Shown: piece by piece, positions 1 to 6,283 of the stretch | How positions within the stretch are numbered: the first letter of the stretch is position 1 | Layout: each line of letters starts with the position of its first letter | Source of the DNA: an uncultured Coriobacteriaceae bacterium | Lineage (GTDB): Bacteria > Actinomycetota > Coriobacteriia > Coriobacteriales > Eggerthellaceae | Direction: 5' to 3' | NCBI GenBank assembly: GCA_902781245.1 | Contig: CACZIP010000035.1 | Location: 1-11,462 of the forward strand | DNA: 11,462 nt | The notes under the pieces: generated by a model | What the model saw: only the letters and a program-made list of their open reading frames with translations | Databases searched by the model: none | Told to the model about the DNA's origin: nothing | Translations under genes and position numbers: made by a program

Positions 1-1
1 C

Positions 2-973
2 GAGCAAATCGGCGACGTTCTAAAAGCTGCCGACGATTTCGTGATTTGCGGACACGTCAGCCCTGATGGCGACTGCTTGGGCAGTCAGCTTGCCCTATGG
101 CATGCGTTGCGCGCATTGGGTAAGAATGCAACGTGTGTGCTCGTCAAAGATGAGCCAATTCCAATCGACCTGGCTTTCATGCCGGGAATCGACAACATGG
201 TGTTTGCGGGCGCGTTCGAAGGGCCTGCGCGGGTGTTTGTATGCGTCGACGTGCCAACGCGCGAACGCATAGGGCAGGCTGCTTGCGACATCCTCGACCG
301 TTGCGAAACCTCGGTCACGATTGACCACCACGAGGTGGATTTCAACATGTGCGAGCACGTTTACGTCGACCCGGACAGCGCGTCTTCGTCGGTGCTTGTC
401 TGGCAAGTAGTGAAGTATCTTGTTGATAAGCCTCCTCTTGAGAGCGCGTTGTGCGCGTATGTCGGCCTGGTAACCGATACAGGAAGTTTCAGGTACCAAA
501 ACGCCGATGCAGCTGCTTTCGCCTGTGCGTCGGATCTTGTCGGCTACGGCGTCGATCCATCGTACGTTGCGACTAACGTCTACCAGAATCGCACGCTTGC
601 ATCCGTGAAACTCGAGGCACTCGTGGCCAGCCGTTTTGAGCTGCTTCACGATGGTGAAGTTGCGCTTGGTTGGGTGTCGGCGAGCGAAATGGAAGAGCTT
701 GGCGCAGTGAAAGCCGATGCCGACATGCTCATCGAGATATTGCGTTCGCTGCGTGGCGTGCGTATCGCATGTATGCTCAGGGAGCAAGATGGCGTGGTTC
801 GCGGAAGCCTGAGGGCGAAAGACGATACCGATGTTGCTTCGCTTGCCTCCGAGCTTGGTGGCGGCGGTCACCGTGCGGCTGCGGGTTTGACCCTAGACCT
901 GTCGCTCGATGAGGCCCAAGTGCTCATGCGCAGCAAGCTCGTTGAGCTTTTATCGAATGGTGGGGAAGCGTAG
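2..973 (+). CDS. nrnA: Bifunctional oligoribonuclease / pAp phosphatase, DHH family (5' end cut by window)
   Basis: NrnA-type enzymes degrade very short RNAs to mononucleotides and dephosphorylate 3'-phosphoadenosine 5'-phosphate in the cytoplasm. The reading frame is open to the left edge, so this is the C-terminal 323 residues of a protein usually 310-340 long; only a few residues are missing. The GTG at 41 is probably internal, because the residues before it (EQIGDVLKAADDF) read straight into the first beta strand. In visible-fragment numbering the DHH-domain motifs are HVSPDGD (18-24), an Asp in VDVPTR (83), DHH (108-110) and the Asp of VTDTGSF (159). The DHHA1 domain carries GGGGHRAAAG (286-295). 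All metal-binding motifs are intact. The stop codon is followed directly by the truB start, so the two are co-transcribed, probably downstream of infB and rbfA outside the window. Family assignment is firm; the exact substrate preference is inferred. Confidence 0.93.
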   Translation, partial: EQIGDVLKAADDFVICGHVSPDGDCLGSQLALWHALRALGKNATCVLVKDEPIPIDLAFMPGIDNMVFAGAFEGPARVFVCVDVPTRERIGQAACDILDRCETSVTIDHHEVDFNMCEHVYVDPDSASSSVLVWQVVKYLVDKPPLESALCAYVGLVTDTGSFRYQNADAAAFACASDLVGYGVDPSYVATNVYQNRTLASVKLEALVASRFELLHDGEVALGWVSASEMEELGAVKADADMLIEILRSLRGVRIACMLREQDGVVRGSLRAKDDTDVASLASELGGGGHRAAAGLTLDLSLDEAQVLMRSKLVELLSNGGEA

Positions 974-1975
974 ATGAAGCGCGGCTCTTCCGGCCTTTCT
1001 CTCATAGTTGGCGTCGACAAGCCCGAGGGCATGTCTTCGCATGATGTTGTCAATCGTTGCCGAAGGATCTTTGGCGAGCGTAGGGTTGGTCATACTGGCA
1101 CGCTCGACCCGCTTGCAACGGGTGTTTTGCCCATATGCATTGGTCCTGCCACGAGGCTCGACCAGTTCATGACGTCTCACGACAAGCGTTACCGCGTCCG
1201 CATAGGGTTCGGCTACGAGACGACGACCGACGACAAGCTCGGGGAAATGACGACGAGCGCTGCTGTTCCAGCCTATCTTTTCGATGAAAAGTTCGCGCGC
1301 GAGCGCGTCGCAATGCTCGTACGCCAGCATACGCAAGTGCCTCCTCAGTACTCCGCCATCAAGGTCGATGGCAAGAAAGCATACGAGGTTGCCCGTTCCG
1401 GTGGAACCATTGAATTGGAACCGCGAATCATCGAAGTTTACGAAGCAGAGCTCATCGACATGCGCGAGGGCGAAGATGGGCTTTCGTTGCAGTGGACTGT
1501 TGATGTGTCGGTTTCGAAAGGCACTTATATCAGGTCGCTTGTGAGAGACCTCGGGAGGGAAGTGATGTGCCCGGCGCACGTCACGGCGCTCGAACGTCGT
1601 TCTGCCGGCAGAATCGAGCTGGGGCACTGCGTGAGCCTCGATGTGCTCGAGAACCTCAAGCAGGATGCAGCTCTCGATCCCGTGAGAGTGTTGGGTTACC
1701 GCCTTGCCTTCGGAGATCAGTATGAGCGGTTCGTGAATAGCGGCACGAAACTTTTCGCAGACCAAGTTGTCTTGCACGAGCAGCTTTCCATGCAATCAAG
1801 TGGGTATTCATGTCCGTGTACATCGAGTATATGCGAGAGCATGAACCCACCGGAAAACGGCGAAATCGTCTCCGTAATTGTCAACAATCGCTTGAAAGCC
1901 CTCTATTCGTACAACTCGAAGACAAACACTTGGATGCCTATGTGCGTGTTTTCAACTGCCATCTATAGAGGCTAG
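974..1975 (+). CDS. truB: tRNA pseudouridine(55) synthase TruB
   Basis: TruB isomerises U55 in the T-loop of elongator tRNAs to pseudouridine. The 333-residue product begins with the TruB_N catalytic domain: VGVDKPEGMSSHDVV (13-27) and the signature GHTGTLDPLATGVLP, whose catalytic aspartate is D45. Further family motifs are YSAIKVDGKKAYEVAR and the SKGTYIRSLVRDLG stretch near residues 180-195. The C-terminal part (about 235-333) matches a TruB_C/PUA-like RNA-binding domain ending in a typical beta strand (MPMCVF). The ATG directly follows the nrnA stop, with a GTGGGGAAG ribosome binding site at about 960-968 inside nrnA. The protein is longer than the usual ~300 residues because of a segment near 265-290 containing C280, C282 and C287. 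Base composition drops noticeably over the last ~180 nt of the gene. No ribF follows, although truB-ribF is the common order. Confidence 0.96.
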   Translation: MKRGSSGLSLIVGVDKPEGMSSHDVVNRCRRIFGERRVGHTGTLDPLATGVLPICIGPATRLDQFMTSHDKRYRVRIGFGYETTTDDKLGEMTTSAAVPAYLFDEKFARERVAMLVRQHTQVPPQYSAIKVDGKKAYEVARSGGTIELEPRIIEVYEAELIDMREGEDGLSLQWTVDVSVSKGTYIRSLVRDLGREVMCPAHVTALERRSAGRIELGHCVSLDVLENLKQDAALDPVRVLGYRLAFGDQYERFVNSGTKLFADQVVLHEQLSMQSSGYSCPCTSSICESMNPPENGEIVSVIVNNRLKALYSYNSKTNTWMPMCVFSTAIYRG

Positions 1976-2052
1976 AAACTGTCTTTTTTGTCGAAATCGA
2001 GCCGTTCACGTTTAAGTTACGAGTTTTCAACGATTTCCAGAAGAAATAACTT

Positions 2053-2058
2053 TAGAAT
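2053..2058 (+). promoter_or_regulatory. Candidate -10 box for hppA
   Basis: TAGAAT matches five of six positions of the sigma-70 consensus TATAAT in the AT-rich gap before hppA. No good -35 lies 16-18 nt upstream (ACGATT at 17 nt is poor), so this is a weak call. If used, transcription would begin near 2065 and leave a leader of about 75 nt that includes the dyad at 2076-2100. Confidence 0.3.
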
Positions 2059-2075
2059 TTGGAAGTCTTGTTGGT

Positions 2076-2100
2076 TTCGTACTTACATGCCCAGTACGAA
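2076..2100. repeat. Perfect 8-bp inverted repeat upstream of hppA
   Basis: TTCGTACT (2076-2083) and AGTACGAA (2093-2100) are exact reverse complements separated by 9 nt. In RNA this would form a hairpin in the hppA leader ending 27 nt before the ribosome binding site. In DNA it has the shape of an operator for a dimeric repressor. No run of T follows it, so it is not a classical terminator. Confidence 0.5.
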
Positions 2101-2127
2101 GGCAACATGAAAAGGTAAACCTGGTAC

Positions 2128-2134
2128 AAGGAGG
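2128..2134 (+). promoter_or_regulatory. Strong ribosome binding site of hppA
   Basis: AAGGAGG, a full Shine-Dalgarno match, stands 6 nt before the GTG at 2141. It fixes the hppA start at this GTG and suggests high translation. Confidence 0.85.
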
Positions 2135-2140
2135 AATCGC

Positions 2141-4258
2141 GTGACTACTGCAGTAGCATGGATGGCCCCGATTTGCGCAGCAATTGGCATTTGCGTTGCG
2201 GGCTATCTGGGTAGCTGGGTCCTTAAGCAGGATCCGGGTCCCGACAAGATGAACAACATTTCCCTGAAGATTCAGCAAGGCGCCCAGGCGTTCCTGATGG
2301 CAGAGTACAGAATGCTCGCCATCTTCGTCGTGGTCGTTGCCGTCATCATGGGCTTCGCGCTTTCATGGTGGACCGCAGCAGCGTTCGTGACTGGCGCCAT
2401 CCTTTCGGCTGCAGCCGGTTACGTTGGCATGTTCGTCGCCACGCGTGCGAACACGCGCACGACGCATGCGGCTGAGGAGAGCGTTGCCAAGGCGCTCAAC
2501 GTGAGCTTCAAATCGGGCCTGACCATGGGTCTGTGCGTTGCTTCATTCGCTTTGATGGGTCTGTCCCTCTGGCTGATCCTGCTCGTCTTTGGCGTCGACA
2601 CCACGGCGCTCATGCACGAGCACGTCGGCATGGTCGAAGGCTTCGCCACCGGCGCTTCCGCCGTGGCCCTGTTCGCCCGTGTTGGTGGCGGCATCTACAC
2701 CAAGGCTGCCGACGTGGGCGCTGACCTCGTCGGCAAGGTCGAGGCTGGCATCCCTGAGGACGACCCGCGCAACCCGGCCACCATCGCCGACAACGTCGGC
2801 GACAACGTCGGCGACGTTGCGGGCATGGGTTCCGACCTGTTCGAGTCCTACACGGGCTCCATCCTCGCTCCGACGATTCTTGCTGCGACCTTTGCCGAGC
2901 TCGGTTACTTCGGCGCGTTCGGCAGCATTGACATGACGTGGGCCATCGTTACTCCGGTCATCATTGCTGCGTGCGGCATCATCACCTCGATCATCGGCCT
3001 GTTCGCTGTTCGCGCCAAGGAAGGCGCCGAACTGCACAAGGCGCTCAACCGCGGCACCTATCTGGCTGCCGTCATCGAGATCATCGCGATCTTCGTGATC
3101 TTCTTCCTCTGGAACGGCCAGTCCGAGATTGGCCAGCCCATCTACCTGTTCGGTTCAGTCATCTGCGGTCTGCTTGCCGGCCTCCTGATCGGCAAGACCA
3201 CCGAGTACTTCTGCTCCGATCAGTACAATCCGGTTCACAAGCTCGCCGAGGCTTCCGAGACCGGCGCTGCTACCAACATCATCGAGGGTCTTTCGACGGG
3301 CATGCTCTCGACGATCATTCCGATCCTTCTCGTTTCGTTCGCCATCATCGGCGCGTACACCTTCGGCAACATGGCATTCGCCACGCCTGATGGTCAGTCC
3401 ATCATGGCTGGTCTGTTCGGCGTCGCTCTCGCCGCAACGGGCATGCTGTCCAACACCGCCATCACCATCGGCGTCGACGCATATGGCCCCGTTGCCGACA
3501 ACGCAGGCGGCATTGCCGAGATGTCCGGTCTGCCCGAGGAAATCCGTGAGCGCACCGACTCGCTCGACGCTGTCGGCAACACGACGGCTGCTATCGCCAA
3601 GGGCTTTGCGATTTCGTCCGCTGGCCTGGCTGCCATCTCGCTGTTCGTCTCCTATCAGGCAACCATGCACCATGCCGATCCGACGTTCAGCCTGACGCTG
3701 ACCAACCCGCTGATCGTTGCCGGTATCTTCATCGGCGCTATGATTCCGTTCATGTTCGCTGCTCTGACCATGGGCGCCGTTTCTCAGGCTGCGCATGCAA
3801 TGGTCGAAGAGGTCCGTCGTCAGTTCCGCGAGATTCCGGGCATCATGGAGTACGAGGCCGAGCCCGAGTACGACAAGTGCGTCGCCATCTCCACTCAGTC
3901 CGCTCTTAAGAAGATGCTGCTTCCCGGCCTGCTCGCCGTCGTGATTCCGATTGCCATCGGCTGTTTCGACCCGGCCATGCTCGGCGGCTTCCTCGCCGGC
4001 GCCGTTTCGACCGGCATGCTGCTCGCCATCTTCATGTCGAACTCCGGTGGTGCATGGGATAACGCCAAGAAGTACATCGAGGGCGGCCATCATGGCGGCA
4101 AGGGCTCCGAGGCCCACAAGGCTGCTGTTGTCGGTGACACCGTCGGTGACCCGTTCAAGGATACCTCCGGTCCTTCGATGAACATCCTCATTAACCTCAT
4201 GACGATCATCTCGCTGACCTTCAGCCCGCTGTTCATCATGATTCAGTCGATGCTCTAA
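2141..4258 (+). CDS. hppA: Membrane-bound ion-translocating pyrophosphatase (K+-dependent type; H+ or Na+ pump)
   Basis: This integral membrane enzyme hydrolyses cytoplasmic pyrophosphate and pumps H+ and/or Na+ outward, recovering energy from biosynthetic PPi. The product has 705 residues, the family norm, with about 16 hydrophobic segments. The PPi/Mg site motifs are complete: DVGADLVGKVEAGIPEDD (191-208), DNVGDNVGDVAGMG (217-230), VADNAGGIAEMSG (451-463) and VGDTVGDPFKDTSGPSMN (664-681). The K+-dependence marker reads GNTTAAIAKG (479-488), with Ala at the position where K+-independent enzymes carry Lys. The membrane glutamate sits in DLFES (E235), the position seen in Na+-pumping and other K+-dependent members rather than the SYAE position of plant H+ pumps. 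The proton label is therefore uncertain. Codon choice is more uniform (ATC, GGC, CTG rich) than in neighbouring genes, as expected for an abundant protein. The gene is monocistronic, with its own ribosome binding site and terminator. Confidence 0.97.
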   Translation: MTTAVAWMAPICAAIGICVAGYLGSWVLKQDPGPDKMNNISLKIQQGAQAFLMAEYRMLAIFVVVVAVIMGFALSWWTAAAFVTGAILSAAAGYVGMFVATRANTRTTHAAEESVAKALNVSFKSGLTMGLCVASFALMGLSLWLILLVFGVDTTALMHEHVGMVEGFATGASAVALFARVGGGIYTKAADVGADLVGKVEAGIPEDDPRNPATIADNVGDNVGDVAGMGSDLFESYTGSILAPTILAATFAELGYFGAFGSIDMTWAIVTPVIIAACGIITSIIGLFAVRAKEGAELHKALNRGTYLAAVIEIIAIFVIFFLWNGQSEIGQPIYLFGSVICGLLAGLLIGKTTEYFCSDQYNPVHKLAEASETGAATNIIEGLSTGMLSTIIPILLVSFAIIGAYTFGNMAFATPDGQSIMAGLFGVALAATGMLSNTAITIGVDAYGPVADNAGGIAEMSGLPEEIRERTDSLDAVGNTTAAIAKGFAISSAGLAAISLFVSYQATMHHADPTFSLTLTNPLIVAGIFIGAMIPFMFAALTMGAVSQAAHAMVEEVRRQFREIPGIMEYEAEPEYDKCVAISTQSALKKMLLPGLLAVVIPIAIGCFDPAMLGGFLAGAVSTGMLLAIFMSNSGGAWDNAKKYIEGGHHGGKGSEAHKAAVVGDTVGDPFKDTSGPSMNILINLMTIISLTFSPLFIMIQSML

Positions 4259-4281
4259 GAACAAGAAACATCGCAACTCGG

Positions 4282-4310
4282 AAGACCCGCCTGCAAAGGC
4301 GGGTCTTTTT
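4282..4310 (+). terminator. Intrinsic terminator of hppA
   Basis: A perfect 10-bp GC-rich stem, AAGACCCGCC (4282-4291) with GGCGGGTCTT (4298-4307), closes a 6-nt loop. The descending arm runs into a TTTTT tract ending at 4310. It begins 24 nt after the hppA stop codon. There is no matching T tract on the other strand, so it serves hppA and not dnaG. Confidence 0.93.
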
Positions 4311-4351
4311 GTTATAAGGAGTGGATGCGTGGTGTTCCGCCGCTATTGGGG

Positions 4352-4386
4352 AATGGCACAGAGCTCCCAGGGAATGCTGTGCCATT
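4352..4386. repeat. Perfect 10-bp inverted repeat between convergent hppA and dnaG
   Basis: AATGGCACAG (4352-4361) and CTGTGCCATT (4377-4386) are exact reverse complements around a 15-nt loop. The repeat lies 14 nt beyond the dnaG stop. On the - strand it could form the 3'-end hairpin of the dnaG message, but the bases that follow (CCCCAATAG) are not a T tract. It may be a factor-assisted terminator, an mRNA 3'-end stabiliser or a protein-binding dyad. Confidence 0.5.
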
Positions 4387-4399
4387 TAAGTAATGCTGT

Positions 4400-6244
4400 T
4401 TAAACGATTGGTTTGTGGGCGGCGCGTTTGGCGTTGAGGGTGTTTTGCAACTCGACGGCGGCGGCGAACATGATTTCGCGCTCATCTGGATCGAGCGCCG
4501 CATCTGGTTTCATGTTGGCGTTCATTGCGGTGAGGGTGTCTTCCAAGTCGCCAATTTCGAGTTCTTCTACGAGGAAGGAGATGGTGCGAGCACGGTCTTC
4601 GCCATCGGAGAACGTGGCCGATGTCAATGCGCCAGCAGCTCGCGGAACTGCTGCCGAAGCGTCTGCGACGATCTGCGCAGGAGTTGCGTCGGGATTCTTC
4701 TCGAGCGCATCGAGCAGAATGCTTGCCAGTTGCCCGTTAGCAGGGTCATGCCATTGGGTTTGCGCAAGCGAGTCAATATGCTCGAGCGCCATCTGGGGAT
4801 TTTGAGCAAGCAAGCTGATGAGCCTGCGTTCGAAGCGGCGTCGGCTCTTCTCGCTTTCAGACAGCGTTATAGGAGCCGCGTCCGTTTCAGTTTTAGCGGA
4901 AGGAGCATCGCTCCTGCTGTAAGTGCGGGGCGGCTGAAGATTGCCAAGTGCATCGAGCACGTCCTGCTCGCGCATTTTAAGGCGTCCTGCCAGCTGAATC
5001 GCGTAGTCTTTCGCAAGCAGCGAGGACTTGATGGGTGCAAGCACCGAAAGAGCATCGGACAATGCGCGCGTGCGTCCTTCAGCTGAGGACAGGTCATGCC
5101 GGGCGAGGCGTCGTTCGATGCCATACGAGATGAGCGGTTTGGCGCTGTCGACGAGTTCGCGCAACGCATCGCCACCTCGTTGGGAGACGAAATCAGCGGG
5201 GTCGAGGTCGTCGGGAAGCGTCACAGCACACAGCTCTACGCGTGACTTACCAGCTTCAGGTGTCATGCTCTCGTCGATGAACTCAAGTGCGCGGTCTGCT
5301 GCTCGTTGACCGGCCGCATCGCCATCGAACAAGTACACGATGCGCTTTGAGGCGTGGCGCGAGATGATGCGAATATGCTGCAACGTCAATGCCGTGCCAA
5401 GTGTGGCGACGGCGTTGCAAATGCCGCTTTCGTGCAAGGCGATGACGTCGGTATAGCCTTCGACGATGATGGCGACACCAGTGCTGGTCATCGCTCCTTT
5501 AGCCTTGTCGAGGCCATAGAGCACGCTCGACTTGTGGAACAGTGGAGTCTCCTGCGAATTAAGGTATTTCGGTTCCCCCTGACCTATGACACGTCCTCCG
5601 AATGCGATGCATTCGCCCTGAGGGTCGTTGATGGGGAACATCACACGATTGAAGAAGCGGTCGCGCAACCGACCGTTATCTCCGGCGAGCGCCACGTTCG
5701 CCTCGATCATCTCGTCGGCGGTAAATCCTTTGTCCAGCAGATGCCGCACGAGTGCCATTCTCCCAGGCGCAAAGCCGAGATGCCATTTCTTGGGGACGTT
5801 GCCTCCGAAGCCGCGCGAACCCAGATACGAGCGGGCAGCAGCCGCTTCGCTCGATTTCCCACGCATGAGTTGGGAATGGTAGAAGTCGTCTGTTGCGGCG
5901 CACACATCGCGCAGCCGTTGCTTGCGACTCGAGGACACGCCTTGTCGCCCAGATTCCTTGATATCGATGTGGGCGCGTTCGGCAAGAGAACGAACAGCGT
6001 CGGGGAAGTTGACATCGTCAATCTTCATGATGAAACCGAAGACGTCGCCACCTTCGCCGCATCCAAAGCAGTGCCAAAGCTGTGTCGATGGGTCGATCTT
6101 GCACGAGGGCGTCTTCTCGTTGTGGAACGGGCAACAGCACCAGAAGTCACGACCGCGTTGCCTCACGGGCACGCGCTCGCCGAACAATGCCACGATATCA
6201 GTTGCTTCGCGGACTTTTTGTATGTCTTCGTCGCTTATTGCCAT
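4400..6244 (-). CDS. dnaG: DNA primase DnaG
   Basis: DnaG synthesises the RNA primers for lagging-strand replication and works with the DnaB helicase. The 614-residue product starts at MAISDEDIQKVREATDIVAL, the canonical primase N-terminus. The frame is open a further 167 codons upstream, but that stretch is antisense to dgt and has no primase similarity. Domains in order: a CHC2 zinc-binding domain with C38, H41, C59 and C62 (CPFHNEKTPS and HCFGCGEGGDVF); the catalytic core with the RFFNRVMFPI and GEPKYLNS motifs (about 110-255); a TOPRIM fold with E262 in VEGYTD, D307 and D309 in FDGDAAG, and an acidic LPDDLDPADF (343-352); and a variable C-terminal helicase-binding region (about 440-614). 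No Shine-Dalgarno sequence precedes the ATG, and a -10-like TATTAT ends 6 nt before it, so the message is probably leaderless. The often adjacent rpoD is absent. Confidence 0.97.
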   Translation of the reverse strand: MAISDEDIQKVREATDIVALFGERVPVRQRGRDFWCCCPFHNEKTPSCKIDPSTQLWHCFGCGEGGDVFGFIMKIDDVNFPDAVRSLAERAHIDIKESGRQGVSSSRKQRLRDVCAATDDFYHSQLMRGKSSEAAAARSYLGSRGFGGNVPKKWHLGFAPGRMALVRHLLDKGFTADEMIEANVALAGDNGRLRDRFFNRVMFPINDPQGECIAFGGRVIGQGEPKYLNSQETPLFHKSSVLYGLDKAKGAMTSTGVAIIVEGYTDVIALHESGICNAVATLGTALTLQHIRIISRHASKRIVYLFDGDAAGQRAADRALEFIDESMTPEAGKSRVELCAVTLPDDLDPADFVSQRGGDALRELVDSAKPLISYGIERRLARHDLSSAEGRTRALSDALSVLAPIKSSLLAKDYAIQLAGRLKMREQDVLDALGNLQPPRTYSRSDAPSAKTETDAAPITLSESEKSRRRFERRLISLLAQNPQMALEHIDSLAQTQWHDPANGQLASILLDALEKNPDATPAQIVADASAAVPRAAGALTSATFSDGEDRARTISFLVEELEIGDLEDTLTAMNANMKPDAALDPDEREIMFAAAVELQNTLNAKRAAHKPIV

Positions 6245-6249
6245 GCAGT

Positions 6250-6255
6250 TATAAT
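6250..6255 (+). promoter_or_regulatory. -10 box of dgt, overlapping the dnaG -10
   Basis: TATAAT is a perfect -10 consensus 28 nt before the dgt ATG. It gives a predicted start near 6262 and a leader of about 22 nt holding the ribosome binding site. The -35 region (TTCGTC at 17-nt spacing) is poor. The box shares five bases with the opposite-strand dnaG -10. Confidence 0.6.
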
Positions 6256-6256
6256 A
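6251..6256 (-). promoter_or_regulatory. -10 box of dnaG, consistent with a leaderless transcript
   Basis: Read on the - strand this is TATTAT (5 of 6 consensus), ending 6 nt before the A of the dnaG ATG, so transcription would start at or next to the start codon. A TTGTCG (6276-6281 on the - strand) is a possible -35, but its 19-nt spacing is long. There is no ribosome binding site between this box and the ATG. Confidence 0.55.
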
Positions 6257-6271
6257 GCGCAAACGAAGATT

Positions 6272-6275
6272 GGAG
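6272..6275 (+). promoter_or_regulatory. Ribosome binding site of dgt
   Basis: GGAG (within TTGGAGCG) lies 8 nt before the ATG at 6284. It selects this ATG over the many upstream in-frame codons of a frame that stays open 930 nt further back through antisense dnaG. Confidence 0.7.
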
Positions 6276-6283
6276 CGACAAGC

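Larger units (their letters stand above)
1976..2140 (+). other. Intergenic region truB-hppA with regulatory signals
   Basis: This gap contains no open frame of interest. It is clearly richer in A and T than its neighbours and holds a TTTTTT run at 1984-1989 just after truB with no convincing stem before it. It also holds a possible -10 box, a perfect dyad and the hppA ribosome binding site, each listed separately. It is the likely site where hppA transcription starts independently of the nrnA-truB operon. Confidence 0.6.

Noticed and set aside
41..43. GTG at 41 as the start of the nrnA product
   Set aside because: The frame continues upstream to the window edge and the residues before it fit the family's N-terminal helix, so the gene is better read as truncated by the window.
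1976..1990. Intrinsic terminator at the T run after truB
   Set aside because: There is a TTTTTT run but only a 3-bp GCC/GGC stem can be drawn before it.
1993..2037. Inverted repeat GAAATCG / CGATTTC in the truB-hppA gap
   Set aside because: The arms are only 7 bp with a 31-nt spacer, which is expected by chance in such a stretch; the nearby 8-bp dyad with a 9-nt spacer is much stronger.
3155..4276. 373-codon - strand open frame opposite hppA
   Set aside because: It is Gly, Asp and His rich with no recognisable motif, and mirrors the conserved membrane pyrophosphatase; it is an antisense shadow.
5354..6283. 310-codon upstream extension of the dgt frame
   Set aside because: It is antisense to the conserved primase zinc and TOPRIM domains; the GGAG site and -10 box point to the ATG at 6284.
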